A stretch of DNA of 64,000 nt from JACTOJ01 sp032335695 (GTDB taxonomy: Bacteria; Bacillota; Clostridia; Clostridiales; Clostridiaceae), in contig NZ_JACTOJ010000018.1 of NCBI RefSeq assembly GCF_032335695.1, positions 1-64,000 of the forward strand. The letters run 5' to 3'. The position numbers and the translations under genes are program-made. The notes beneath the pieces were generated by a model. That model had not been told where the DNA came from. It was given only the letters and a program-made list of their open reading frames with translations, and did no database searches. Shown in pieces: positions 24,001 through 33,204 of the stretch; position 1 is the stretch's first letter; the number at the start of each line of letters is the position of its first letter.

Positions 24001-25731
24001 ATGCATAATTTAATAGCTGTAACAAAAAAAGCAAGAATACCTAGGAGACTTCTAGCAGTATCACTTACACTCATGGGAGCCTTAGGGATAATATATGTAA
24101 TAGAAAGTATTTATTTCGGTAAGGTTATAGATGCTGCCAGCGGAAACATGAAGGCAGTCATACCTACTATAATGGTAATAATACTCATCACCATCGGTGA
24201 ATATATATTAGGCATAATAACCAAATATACTGTGCCAAGAGCTTCAGAAATAGGGCTTTATAATCTGAGAAATTCTTTAAGCAAGAAAATATGTCATCTG
24301 AAATACAAGGTTTTTGACGAAACCTCTACTGGAGACATTCTTTCAAGAACCATGAGCGATTTAAATGGTGTCGGTACGTTCTGGTCCGACACCTTTATAA
24401 ATGCTTTTCAAGGTGCCTTTATATTCTTAACGGGACTTTGCGTGTGCATATATATAAGCTGGCAGCTTACACTGATAGGCTTTATATTTATACCTATTGT
24501 TTCTTATGTAGTGTTTAGGACAAGTTTTATGGTAGAAAAAGCTTCCTTTGAATCTAAAACCTTTTCTGGGAAAATGAATGCTTTGGCTCACAATATACTT
24601 ACGGGTATGATGACATTAAAGTCCTTTACCCTGGAAGATATATTAACTAAAAAATTTATACAAACCTCAAGAGAATTTGTAAAAGCTGAAAAAAGAGTAG
24701 GAAAAGCCAGTGCAAAGGTATATGCTCTAGGTGCTCTGATTGATTACGGTCCTAATATAGCAGTAATAATTTTTGCGGGCATAATGAGTCTGCGTAACCA
24801 GCTTACTTCCGGCGAATATCTTTCCTTCACCTTCACCTTTGGCTTTGTATCCAGTGTACTTTATGACTGCCAAAAATATATAATTTCCCTAAGAAGCAGT
24901 GAAGCCATGGCTAAGAGGCTTATGGATGTTTATGAATATGCTGAAGAAAAGCAGTTTGATATAAAAAACATTAAAGCTTCAAAGGAAAATATGATAGAAA
25001 TATCAAAGCTTAACTTCTCCTATGACGGAACTAGCACTGTGCTAAAAAATATAAATCTTAATGTTAGAAAAGGTGAGGTTGTGGCTTTTGTAGGCTCCAG
25101 CGGCTGCGGAAAGAGCACTCTAGTTAAGCTTATTTCAGGAATGTATGATTTGGAAGAAGGCTCCGTCACCGTAGCAGGTTTTAATCTTAGGGAAGAAAAT
25201 CTTCCTTCCTTAAGGAGCAATATAGCTATAGTGGCTCAGGAATCCTTTTTATTTCCTGGGACCATACTTCAAAATATCCGCTATGGCAATCCAAAAGCTT
25301 CTGAGGAAGACATTTATGAAGCCTGTAAAAAAGCAGATATTCATGATTTTATAATGCAGCAGCCAGATAAATATCTCACTGTGGTTGGAGAAAAAGGACT
25401 TTACATGTCTGGAGGTCAACGTCAGAGACTTGCCATTGCCAGAGCTTTTCTTAAGAATGCTGATATTTTGATTTTAGATGAACCAACCTCCGCTCTTGAT
25501 TCGGAAGCTGAAAAAAATATTCAGGAAACTTTGGATAAGCTTATGGTAGGGAAGACTGTTATAGTTGTAGCTCACAGACTATCTACCATAAGAAATGCCA
25601 ATGTGATATATGTATTTGATAAGGGCAGTATAGTAGAAAGCGGTACTCATGAAGAACTAGTAGCAAAAAAAAGCTTCTACTATAAGCTCTATGAGAAGCA
25701 ATTTGAGGAAAACAAGGGGGTGTCCGCATGA
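24001..25731 (+). CDS. ABC exporter half-transporter, first of a canonical pair
   Basis: The 576-residue protein has six membrane helices (about 20-310) and one NBD with canonical motifs: Walker A GSSGCGKST, signature MSGGQRQR, Walker B LILDEPTSALD with Glu and H-loop VAHRLSTI. It overlaps the next ABC gene by 4 bp (ATGA), so they form a coupled pair and probably a heterodimer. Unlike the 16261-19802 pair, neither NBD is degenerate. It resembles MsbA/LmrA-type exporters; the substrate is not determined. The ATG has AAAGGGGG 12 nt upstream. Confidence 0.9.
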   Translation: MHNLIAVTKKARIPRRLLAVSLTLMGALGIIYVIESIYFGKVIDAASGNMKAVIPTIMVIILITIGEYILGIITKYTVPRASEIGLYNLRNSLSKKICHLKYKVFDETSTGDILSRTMSDLNGVGTFWSDTFINAFQGAFIFLTGLCVCIYISWQLTLIGFIFIPIVSYVVFRTSFMVEKASFESKTFSGKMNALAHNILTGMMTLKSFTLEDILTKKFIQTSREFVKAEKRVGKASAKVYALGALIDYGPNIAVIIFAGIMSLRNQLTSGEYLSFTFTFGFVSSVLYDCQKYIISLRSSEAMAKRLMDVYEYAEEKQFDIKNIKASKENMIEISKLNFSYDGTSTVLKNINLNVRKGEVVAFVGSSGCGKSTLVKLISGMYDLEEGSVTVAGFNLREENLPSLRSNIAIVAQESFLFPGTILQNIRYGNPKASEEDIYEACKKADIHDFIMQQPDKYLTVVGEKGLYMSGGQRQRLAIARAFLKNADILILDEPTSALDSEAEKNIQETLDKLMVGKTVIVVAHRLSTIRNANVIYVFDKGSIVESGTHEELVAKKSFYYKLYEKQFEENKGVSA

Positions 25732-27455
25732 AAAATCAGATAAAAATGCTTAGATGGATGTTTTCTTTTACTAAAGGCTTTCGTATATCCTGGGGCTTTA
25801 GCAGACTATCTCCACTGATATTCAACTTTTTTGAGAAGCTCTTTGAAGCCTTATCCTTCAAGCAGCTGTTCGTATGCTTCATAAGCAAAAATATTCATGA
25901 TTTATACTTAACCCTAATCTACTATTTAATTGCCCTGGCAATTAACATGATTGGAAAAAGCATAACCACCTATGCCACTACCTACTCTAATGCAATATTA
26001 AGAGCCACTGTTAAAGGAAAATTTGTGGACAAATCCTGCAGATTAAAGGTTGCCGAAGACGAGGAGCACAGCGGAAGAATGCTGGCTCGCTTAAATCAAG
26101 ATGCTGACATGGCTTGTGATGTACTAAACAGTGCCATGGATAATGTGCTGATACCTTTCCTGCAGGGACTTTCCTACTTGATTTTAGTATTTTCAGTGAG
26201 CTGGCAAATAGGCTGCTTTTATGTTATAACCCTAACCCCTATTTGCTTTCTAAATATTTTATTTACTGAACGTTTCCACTCAGTGGGCAGAAGAATTCAG
26301 GCTAAGCTGGCAGTGTTAAACGAAAAATTTCAGGACACCTTGGCAGGAGCTATGGTCATAAAGTTATTTATGCTGGAAAATATTATGGAAAATGAAGTTA
26401 AAGGACTATCCTCAGAAGTTTTAGCTGCTAAAAAGGATGAGCAGGTGCTTCGTTTCAAGTATTTATCCATAGTGAATGTTTTTTCTCATGCATTTTCAAC
26501 CTTCCCTATAATCCTAGGCTGCTACCTAGTATCCATAGGTTTGATGGCTCTGCCAAATGTTATGTTTGTAAGCAGATATACCTATGCTATAAGATTTTTG
26601 GCCAACAGTCTTATAACTTCAGCTACAGATATCCCTAGGCAGATTTCAGGTATTGAACGTATATATGAAATCTTTAATAGAAAGTCTCACGCCTCTGAAT
26701 ATGGAAAACTAAAGCCTTCAGGTGACAGCCAAGTTATGATAGCCTTCAAGGATATAAAGGTACACTATAGAGGAAAAAATGTGGTGGATGGCTTCAATTT
26801 TCAAGTAGAAAAAGGCAAAACCATTGCGCTGGTAGGTCCAAGCGGTTCTGGAAAGTCCACTGTAGTAAAAACTGTAATGCAGTTTGTTAACTACTCTGGA
26901 GACATGGAAATTCTAGGAAGATCCGTAAGAGATTATGATTTGATAGAGCTAAGAAAACTTATCTCCTATGTGCCTCAGGAAAGCATGCTTTTTGACTGCT
27001 CCATATATGAAAATATATTGTATGGAAATATGAATGCTACCAAGGAGCAGGTTATTGAAGCTGCAAAAAGAGCCTATGCTCATGATTTCATTCTGGCTCT
27101 TCCTAATGGTTACGACACCCTGGTTGGTGAAGATGGTTCAAGATTGTCTGGAGGTCAAAGGCAGCGAATTTCCATCGCTAGAGCCTTTCTTAAAAATTCT
27201 CCTATATTGCTTTTAGATGAAGCTACCTCCGCTCTAGATTTAAAATCAGAAGCAGAGATTCAAAAGGCAATAGATGAACTAATGAAAGGAAAGACCATAC
27301 TCGTAGTAGCCCACAGATTGTCCACTATAATCAATGCAGACACAATTGTGGTTATGGAGGATGGAAAAATAATTGAAACAGGCAGCCATGAAGAGCTTTT
27401 AAGCAAGGACGGAGTATATAAAAAATTATACGATATTCAAAATGTAGCAAGCTGA
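25728..27455 (+). CDS. ABC exporter half-transporter, second of a canonical pair
   Basis: The 575-residue protein has six membrane helices and one NBD: Walker A GPSGSGKST, signature LSGGQRQR, Walker B LLLDEATSALD and H-loop VAHRLSTI. All catalytic residues are intact. It begins inside the stop codon of the previous gene (4-bp overlap), which indicates translational coupling and partner function. The TM domain differs clearly from that of its partner. A bidirectional hairpin follows at 27485-27525. The transported compound cannot be inferred. Confidence 0.9.
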   Translation: MKNQIKMLRWMFSFTKGFRISWGFSRLSPLIFNFFEKLFEALSFKQLFVCFISKNIHDLYLTLIYYLIALAINMIGKSITTYATTYSNAILRATVKGKFVDKSCRLKVAEDEEHSGRMLARLNQDADMACDVLNSAMDNVLIPFLQGLSYLILVFSVSWQIGCFYVITLTPICFLNILFTERFHSVGRRIQAKLAVLNEKFQDTLAGAMVIKLFMLENIMENEVKGLSSEVLAAKKDEQVLRFKYLSIVNVFSHAFSTFPIILGCYLVSIGLMALPNVMFVSRYTYAIRFLANSLITSATDIPRQISGIERIYEIFNRKSHASEYGKLKPSGDSQVMIAFKDIKVHYRGKNVVDGFNFQVEKGKTIALVGPSGSGKSTVVKTVMQFVNYSGDMEILGRSVRDYDLIELRKLISYVPQESMLFDCSIYENILYGNMNATKEQVIEAAKRAYAHDFILALPNGYDTLVGEDGSRLSGGQRQRISIARAFLKNSPILLLDEATSALDLKSEAEIQKAIDELMKGKTILVVAHRLSTIINADTIVVMEDGKIIETGSHEELLSKDGVYKKLYDIQNVAS

Positions 27456-27484
27456 TTCTAATAACAAATTTTATTGCTATAAGC

Positions 27485-27525
27485 AAAAAGAGAGTTTTGT
27501 GCATATATAACAAAACCCTCTTTTA
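27485..27525. terminator. Bidirectional terminator between ABC pair and reductase gene
   Basis: AAAGAGAGTTTTGT pairs with ACAAAACCCTCTTTT, with one mismatch, between two convergent genes. Both sides carry A/T runs. Confidence 0.75.
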
Positions 27526-27531
27526 ATATAT

Positions 27532-28332
27532 TCACTTGCAAAGATGTTCTATAATCTCCTCATTGCTTATCTCCAGCTCTTTCGGCCATTCTCCCATTTC
27601 AGGAAGAACCGCTAAATAATACTTATCTCCTTCAAGTATTTCTTCATCATACTCCGCATTTCTGTAGCCTAATTTTTCAGCTATAGCCTTTATAAATTCA
27701 TAATGATTTATAACCTCACTGCTGCCCGTATGAAATACTCCAGATAAATCATTATCCATTGCATAGGCAATTTGCTTTGCCAGCATTATATCAGTGTTAT
27801 TATTAAAATACCCATTAGAATAAACTTTAACTTTGTTATTGTTTTTCAAATCAGCTGCAAGCTTATCCATCCTAGGAGAGGCTTTCCCCCATATCATTGG
27901 GAGCCTAAAAATCGCTGATTTATTCTTCCATTCATTTAACAGCATATCTTCGCTCTGAATTTTAAATTTTCCATATTCACTTTCTGCTGCAGCTTTTTCA
28001 TTTCTAAAATGAGCTGTTGAAAAAACTCCATCAAAAACATTCCCTGTGGAACAGAGATATAGCCATGCATCGGCTTCCTTGGCGTAGCTTAAAACTTCCT
28101 TCCAAGCTTTTAGCTGCATCTGAAAATCTCCTCTCAGGCAATTTATGATTCTGGAAGGCTTTAGCTCATTTAAAATTTCACTTATGCTGTCCTCTTCCAC
28201 TTGAAACCTTATGGCAGCCTCCTGCGTTTGATTGCTGCTGTAGGTACCATAAACCTTATAGTTTTTAGCTAGCTCCTTAGAAAGAGCTTTTCCGACTAGG
28301 CCGCTGGCACCAAGTATCAATACAGTCTCCAT
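27532..28332 (-). CDS. RmlD-type NAD(P)-dependent sugar nucleotide reductase-like protein
   Basis: The 266-residue protein has a Rossmann GASGLVGKAL loop at the start, a STGNVFDG motif (like the S-T-D/Y-VF segment of RmlD-type short-chain dehydrogenases) and YGKFK, the YxxxK catalytic pair. It lies alone beside flavodoxin genes, with no other sugar-pathway gene near, so it may be a paralogue with a different substrate. The ATG at 28332 is preferred because AAGGAG is 9 nt before it; the first in-frame ATG is only 3 nt after that site. Confidence 0.75.
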   Translation of the reverse strand: METVLILGASGLVGKALSKELAKNYKVYGTYSSNQTQEAAIRFQVEEDSISEILNELKPSRIINCLRGDFQMQLKAWKEVLSYAKEADAWLYLCSTGNVFDGVFSTAHFRNEKAAAESEYGKFKIQSEDMLLNEWKNKSAIFRLPMIWGKASPRMDKLAADLKNNNKVKVYSNGYFNNNTDIMLAKQIAYAMDNDLSGVFHTGSSEVINHYEFIKAIAEKLGYRNAEYDEEILEGDKYYLAVLPEMGEWPKELEISNEEIIEHLCK

Positions 28333-28360
28333 ATACATTATCTCCTTAATACCATGATAA

Positions 28361-28921
28361 TTAATTTGCCAATTTCATTCCAAATTCATATGCTTTATCT
28401 TCTACATTTTTATCTTTATTACAAAACTTCATCTTTTCACTGACGGGGTTGCTTTTAAAAAGCTTAGCCATTTCATCTAACTCCGGAGCTTCTTCCAGCC
28501 CGCCGGCAGCATATATCTCGATTTTTGCATCTCCAAAATTTTCAATACTTTTTATATAATCTCCTAAAACCTTAGAATATGATCCCATATAAACAGCAGA
28601 ACCGAAAACAACTATTGAATATTCTTTTAAATTAGTGCTTAAGAATGTACCAGGATAATTTATATCTACCTCATAACCATCCTCACTGATGCCTTTAGCT
28701 ACTTTACCAGCTATATTCTTACAATAGTTTGTTCTTCCAGGTTCGTAGACTAACAGCGCCTTTTTCCCATTTGAATTAGCAGTTTTCACCTTTACTAAGT
28801 TGCTGGAATGCTTCACATTATTTGCACTCACTTCCCAATAAACAAAACCTATGCCTAAAACAAAAGCTGCTAATAAAATTAACATAAATCTCTTCAATGC
28901 CTTTTTTATTCTTTTACCCAT
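28361..28921 (-). CDS. Membrane-anchored flavodoxin-like protein
   Basis: The 186-residue protein has one N-terminal membrane segment (LILLAAFVLGIGFVYWEV) and then a flavodoxin-like core: KKALLVYEPG as the first strand, YSIVVFGSAVYMGSYSKVL and IEIYAAGGLEEAP. The FMN-binding loop differs from classical flavodoxin (YEPGRTN). It starts 12 bp after a second flavodoxin gene and is probably co-transcribed. The membrane anchor suggests an electron carrier facing the membrane; a role is not known. Confidence 0.7.
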   Translation of the reverse strand: MGKRIKKALKRFMLILLAAFVLGIGFVYWEVSANNVKHSSNLVKVKTANSNGKKALLVYEPGRTNYCKNIAGKVAKGISEDGYEVDINYPGTFLSTNLKEYSIVVFGSAVYMGSYSKVLGDYIKSIENFGDAKIEIYAAGGLEEAPELDEMAKLFKSNPVSEKMKFCNKDKNVEDKAYEFGMKLAN

Positions 28922-28933
28922 AATTGTTTCCTC

Positions 28934-29404
28934 TTAAACTCCCATTTTCTCAACAAACCTATTTATGCTTTCTTCTGAAAGCTTTGAAATATTCTTATCC
29001 GTTTTAGCTATTTTCTTTATTATAAGTTTTTCAAAAAAACTCATATTTTGAAAAATGAATTCTCCTCCAAAGCATTCCCTTGCCTCTGCCTTTTCTAATA
29101 TTTCTTTTGGATAAGAGGCTGTAAGCTCTTTTTCAATGTCATCGCTCATGCCGCATATGAATACTCCAAGCTTTTTGTTAAGTAATGACTTAGAATTCTC
29201 CTTGCAGAAGCTGGTCACTTCTTTTTGAATCTTCCCCATATATACAGCTCCACCTATAATAACCTTATCATAAGCTGATAAATCCACTTCCTTTGAGCCT
29301 TTTAAATCTATCAATGTAGTTTTTCCAGAAAGCTTTTCCCCTAGAAGCTTTGCGCATTTTTCTGTGGTTCCGTGCTTAGTTGAATACAATATAACATTAT
29401 TCAC
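28934..29404 (-). CDS. Flavodoxin-domain protein (HemG-like)
   Basis: The 156-residue protein has the FMN loop ILYSTKHGTTEKCAK, the strand YDKVIIGGAVYMGKIQ and LGVFICGMSDD, as in protoporphyrinogen-oxidase HemG-type flavodoxins. No porphyrin genes are near, so it is called by fold only. The GTG at 29404 is preferred since AAGGAG lies 9 nt upstream, whereas the ATG at 29413 overlaps that site. It shares a transcript with the membrane-anchored flavodoxin. Confidence 0.8.
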   Translation of the reverse strand: MNNVILYSTKHGTTEKCAKLLGEKLSGKTTLIDLKGSKEVDLSAYDKVIIGGAVYMGKIQKEVTSFCKENSKSLLNKKLGVFICGMSDDIEKELTASYPKEILEKAEARECFGGEFIFQNMSFFEKLIIKKIAKTDKNISKLSEESINRFVEKMGV

Positions 29405-29437
29405 AATACCCATCTCCTTATCTTATTATTAGGTTCT

Positions 29438-29475
29438 GTTTTAAATCAGTGTTGATTTTTACACTGATTTAAAAC
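29438..29475. repeat. Palindrome family copy 2
   Basis: GTTTTAAATCAGTGT with its exact complement (15-bp stem) lies 24 bp before the flavodoxin gene and 16 bp from the dispersed element at 29492. It is the same sequence as copy 1 at 16195 apart from a few bases. Confidence 0.7.
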
Positions 29476-29491
29476 TTCCTTCAGTTCGGGA

Positions 29492-29728
29492 GGCTATGTT
29501 TTAAAATGTTGATATTATCGTTTGAGTTCTAGGAACTCTTAGGGATTGCGACTTATAATTGGCGTAATTTTGCCCAGGACGGGCAAAGCAATTTTAGCGC
29601 CACGGAGGGCGCATTAAAATTGGTAGTCAATTATAACAAAGCAGCCCTTAGAGTTCATCCCATGGGTTCTGAAAGAAACCATGCCATTACGAAAAATGCC
29701 TTTATCAACATTCTTTTAAAACATAGCC
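29492..29728. mobile_element. 237-bp non-coding element with inverted ends (MITE-like), full copy
   Basis: Both ends read GGCTATGTTTTAAAA going inwards, followed by (GAA)TGTTGATA. The interior is strongly structured: GAACTCTTAGGG/CCCTTAGAGTTC (29533-29544 and 29645-29656), TTATAATTG/CAATTATAA, TTTGCCC/GGGCAAA and GCGCC/GGCGC. It has no ORF. The right end contributes the last codons and stop of the tetR gene. A shortened relative lies on the other side of tetR (30425-30535). No target duplication is certain. Confidence 0.7.
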
Positions 29729-30340
29729 TATTATTAATCCATTAAAAAGAATATCAAAATGATGATTTATCAGTCTCTCCTTTTGCTCTTCTTCTATGTG
29801 TGTTTCCATTATCAATCTTGATATAAGTCCGTGTGTTGATGTCCAAATAATTTGTGCCGTAAGTTCTGCATCAACATTTCTAAATATCCTTTTGTCTACC
29901 ATATTCTGTATCATTTCAGCAAGCTGAAATATAGTTCCCCTCTCCTTTGCTACCCCCTTATGCAATATGTTTAAATTGTTTTGTTCCTCTCCGATGTCAC
30001 TAATAAGAAGCATTTTAAAATGATTAGGTCTTTGAAGCATAAAATCAATATATGCTCTAAGCCTTTTTCTTATTGTCTCTTCAGGACTACTAATATCTTC
30101 AGGTACTGAGCTTATAGCAGCTAAAATGTCTTCATAGCCTTCCTTTATCACCTGCTTTAAGATGTCATTTTTGTCCTGAAAATAGTGATATATTATCCCT
30201 GGTGAGTATTCTATTTCCGATGCAATCTTTCTAATAGATAATTTTTCATAACCTTCTCTTACCAATATATCACTGGCCGCCTTGATTATCTTGTCCATTA
30301 TTGCTTTTTTTTCTGCTTCTCTTCTCTCATTTATCCCCAT
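29705..30340 (-). CDS. TetR family transcription regulator
   Basis: The 211-residue protein has the N-terminal TetR helix-turn-helix (ILVREGYEKLSIRKIASEIEYSPGIIYHYFQDKNDIL, landmarks at about residues 25-60) and a variable ligand-binding part. The ATG at 30340 has GGAGG 4-5 nt upstream; an in-frame ATG 13 codons earlier lacks this. The last residues (GYVLKEC) and the stop codon are read from the terminal repeat of the element at 29492-29728, so the natural C terminus appears to have been replaced. A near-perfect 25-bp palindrome upstream is a plausible autoregulatory operator. Confidence 0.88.
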   Translation of the reverse strand: MGINERREAEKKAIMDKIIKAASDILVREGYEKLSIRKIASEIEYSPGIIYHYFQDKNDILKQVIKEGYEDILAAISSVPEDISSPEETIRKRLRAYIDFMLQRPNHFKMLLISDIGEEQNNLNILHKGVAKERGTIFQLAEMIQNMVDKRIFRNVDAELTAQIIWTSTHGLISRLIMETHIEEEQKERLINHHFDILFNGLIIGYVLKEC

Positions 30341-30366
30341 AGAGCCTCCATTATTAAACGTCGTTA

Positions 30367-30391
30367 TTTTATTAAACACTGTTCAATAAAA
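30367..30391. promoter_or_regulatory. 25-bp palindrome upstream of tetR, probable operator
   Basis: TTTTATTAAACA and TGTTCAATAAAA flank one central base; 11 of 12 pairs match. The position 27 bp before the tetR start suits autorepression. Confidence 0.6.
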
Positions 30392-30424
30392 TGATAACAC
30401 TTATTTTCTTTGTTGTAAATATAA

Positions 30425-30535
30425 AGCTATGCTTTAAAAGAATGTTGATATAAACTTATGATCGTCTGTGCATGGTTTCTCTCGGAACCCATGGAATAAA
30501 CTCCAAAGATAATATCAAAATCTTAAAACATAGCC
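30425..30535. mobile_element. 111-bp internally deleted copy of the GGCTATG element
   Basis: The ends are AGCTATGCTTTAAAAG and the complement of GGCTATGTTTTAAGA. A block of about 36 bp beginning GCATGGTTTCT and containing GAACCCATGG is shared with the full copy at 29492-29728 (there on the other strand). The structured centre of the full copy is missing. It lies between tetR and the ECF transporter genes. Confidence 0.7.
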
Positions 30536-30546
30536 AAATATATTTA

Positions 30547-31377
30547 TTATTTAAAAGGATTATAAAATCTTCCCCTATTATATATCATTAAAAATGCTGA
30601 AGTGGCTAAGATCACTACAGCTAAAAAAATAGCTAAGTAATCTTTCTTTTCAAATTTTCTATAGTTATACCAGGTTCTTTTCTTTTTGTTACCAAAGCCT
30701 CTAAGCTCCATGGCACAGCTTATGGTTTCAATTCTTTGGAGAGTGGAGAATATAAGCGGCATCAATATTGCTGCAGAATTTTTTATACGCCTTGTAAATT
30801 TCTCATTTCTTGACATATCGATTCCTCTGGATTGCTGTGCAAAGGATATATCTATATAGTCGTTTTGCACATCTGGAATATATCTTAGGGTTATAGAAAC
30901 TGCATAGGCAATTCTGTAACTAACTCCTAATTTATTTAGTGAAGCTGCAAATTCACTTGGATCAGTGGTAACTATAAATAAAAGTGCTACAGGTATTACC
31001 GTAAGGTACTTTACGATTATATTAAATTGGTAGAAAAGCTGTTCCTTAGTGAAGAAATATGCCCCGGCTATATGCAGCAAATCATGTCTTGTCCCATATA
31101 CAGCTGTCCCTTGATAAGGCGCTAGTATAAAAATAGCTATATTATTTAAAAGCATAAAAGCAACTATGAAATAAAATATAAAGGAAATAGATCTAAATTC
31201 CACCGTGGAAATTTTAAATATTGTTACTCCCAAAACTAATAATATTACTAACAATCTAGTATCATAGGTTATCATGGAGGCTACGGACCATAATATGAAA
31301 AATAGCATTTTAGAAGCCCCAGTTAAATTATGTATAGGTGAATCTATTTTTGAATATCCTAAAATTCTTGCGCTCAT
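30547..31377 (-). CDS. ecfT: ECF transporter T component (EcfT)
   Basis: The 276-residue membrane protein has about five or six membrane helices and the coupling helix motif with Ala-Gln-Gln-Ser-Arg-Gly (SFAQQSRGIDM) that contacts the ATPase. A later RIKNSAAILMPLIFSTLQRIE helix fits the second coupling helix. EcfT transmits ATP-driven motion to the S component in vitamin or metal uptake. It overlaps the ATPase gene by 4 bp (ATGA). The S component lies separately upstream. Confidence 0.9.
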   Translation of the reverse strand: MSARILGYSKIDSPIHNLTGASKMLFFILWSVASMITYDTRLLVILLVLGVTIFKISTVEFRSISFIFYFIVAFMLLNNIAIFILAPYQGTAVYGTRHDLLHIAGAYFFTKEQLFYQFNIIVKYLTVIPVALLFIVTTDPSEFAASLNKLGVSYRIAYAVSITLRYIPDVQNDYIDISFAQQSRGIDMSRNEKFTRRIKNSAAILMPLIFSTLQRIETISCAMELRGFGNKKKRTWYNYRKFEKKDYLAIFLAVVILATSAFLMIYNRGRFYNPFK

Positions 31378-33077
31378 GCCCTCATCCTCCTGTCGTAATC
31401 TATAAATTTACTCACAAACTCTCTCGGATTATCCAAATTAGCCTTTTTAGCTAACTCATAGAGAGAAGTTTCCTTAAGATTAGCTTTTTCAATTATATTT
31501 TCATCCGTTAATATATTAGCTGAGGTATCGTCTCCAACTTTTATTCCATCGGAAAGCACCACTGCTCTATTGGAATATTCCAGCATAAGGTGCATGTCAT
31601 GAGTAATCATTATAATTGTTTTTCCCTGCTTATTTAATTTGAGAAGAAATTCCATTATTTCATTGTAGTGTCTAAAATCCTGACCGGCTGTAGGCTCGTC
31701 CAAAATAATTATTTCTGGATTTAATACGAGGATTGATGCTATGGTTACTCTCTTCTTTTGACCAAAGCTTAGGGCAGAAATGGGCCAGTTTCTATATTCA
31801 TATAGCCCGCATATCTTAAGAGTTTCAAAAACTCTATTTTTTATTTCTTCTTCTCTCACACCTCTAACTATCAGTCCCAAGGCAACTTCATCAAATATCA
31901 TATTTTTTGATATCATTTGGTTAGGATTTTGCATTACCATTCCTATATTGGTGCTTCTCTCCTTAATACTGGCTTTAATAATGTTCTTTCCCGCTAGCAG
32001 TATTTCTCCGGAATTAGGCTTGTAAAATCCGCAGATAAGCTTAGCTATAGTTGATTTTCCTGCTCCATTTTTTCCAACTATGCTTAGCATATCTCCTTTG
32101 TTCACATGAAAAGATAGCTTATGCAAAACTTCTTTATCTCTGGTATATCCAAAGCATATATCTCTAAATTCTAATAATTTTTCACTATTTCTATTTTTTT
32201 CATCTCTTGTGAGCTCTTGATGCCACTTTGATAGTTTCTCCTTGCAGCTAGCTATGTCTAGCGTATCTAAGCTTCTAGGATGGATAGACGCTGTAATTTT
32301 ACACCCTGCATATTTTAATGCAGTTATATATAAGGGCTCCCTGATACCACACTTAGTTAAAATTTCAGAGGACAAAATTTCATCCGCATTTAAATCAGCC
32401 TCCACCTTGCCATTATTTATTAAAATTATTCTGTCCACATCCCTATAGAGAGCATCCTCCAATCTATGCTCTATTATTATAATTGTTTTATTAGTTTTCT
32501 TTTTTATATCATCAATAAGCTTAATAGCAGTTTTTCCTGTAGCAGGATCTAAATTTGCAAGAGGTTCATCAAAAATAAGAATATCAGAATCATCTATCAT
32601 TGCTCCTGCAATTGTAACTCTTTGTTTTTCACCGCCAGACAGCTTATGAGGCTGTGAACCCAAATGCTCATTTATTCCCACCAATTCTGAATATATGTTA
32701 ACTTTATCTCTCATTTCCTGCTGTGCTACACAATTATTTTCTAATTTAAAGGCTATATCCTCTGCTACTGTGAGCCCTATGAACTGACTATCAGGATTCT
32801 GCATCACAGTACCTACCATTTTTGAAATTTCAAATATGCTTAGGTCTTTAGTTTCTTTGCCTAAAATAGTTAGGCTTCCTGCTATTTCTCCTTCATAAAA
32901 AAAAGGCACTAATCCATTTATGGCATTAACCAATGTACTTTTACCAGATCCAGAGGCTCCAACTATTAATATTTTTTCGCCTTCATATATATTTAAATTA
33001 ATATTCTCCAGAGTAGGATTAGCTTGACTCCTATATTTAAAGCTAAAGTTTTCAAATTTTATTATGGGTTCCTTCAT
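31374..33077 (-). CDS. ECF transporter ATPase with two fused NBDs
   Basis: The 567-residue protein carries two nucleotide-binding domains in one chain, so it replaces the usual EcfA1-EcfA2 pair. NBD1 has GASGSGKST, LSGGEKQRV and ILIFDEPLANLD; NBD2 has GKNGAGKST, SFGQKKRV and IIILDEPTAGQD. NBD2 has a non-canonical signature (LSFGQ). It energises uptake of the substrate bound by the S component. The stop overlaps the start of ecfT. It is separated from the S-component gene by a terminator-like hairpin. Confidence 0.9.
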   Translation of the reverse strand: MKEPIIKFENFSFKYRSQANPTLENINLNIYEGEKILIVGASGSGKSTLVNAINGLVPFFYEGEIAGSLTILGKETKDLSIFEISKMVGTVMQNPDSQFIGLTVAEDIAFKLENNCVAQQEMRDKVNIYSELVGINEHLGSQPHKLSGGEKQRVTIAGAMIDDSDILIFDEPLANLDPATGKTAIKLIDDIKKKTNKTIIIIEHRLEDALYRDVDRIILINNGKVEADLNADEILSSEILTKCGIREPLYITALKYAGCKITASIHPRSLDTLDIASCKEKLSKWHQELTRDEKNRNSEKLLEFRDICFGYTRDKEVLHKLSFHVNKGDMLSIVGKNGAGKSTIAKLICGFYKPNSGEILLAGKNIIKASIKERSTNIGMVMQNPNQMISKNMIFDEVALGLIVRGVREEEIKNRVFETLKICGLYEYRNWPISALSFGQKKRVTIASILVLNPEIIILDEPTAGQDFRHYNEIMEFLLKLNKQGKTIIMITHDMHLMLEYSNRAVVLSDGIKVGDDTSANILTDENIIEKANLKETSLYELAKKANLDNPREFVSKFIDYDRRMRA

Positions 33078-33150
33078 GAAATAAATTCTCCTTAATTTTA
33101 ACTTTGCAAAAATCTATGCACAATTATTATAATTCATACTATACCTAAAA

Positions 33151-33185
33151 TTCAAATAGCCAGAGATTCCCTCTGGCTATTTGAA
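33151..33185. terminator. Terminator after the S-component gene
   Basis: A perfect 15-bp stem (TTCAAATAGCCAGAG with its complement) is followed on the minus strand by TTTTAGG. It lies between the S-component and ATPase genes and could limit transcription of the rest. Confidence 0.75.
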
Positions 33186-33204
33186 TTTATATTTTAGCTC
33201 TGTT

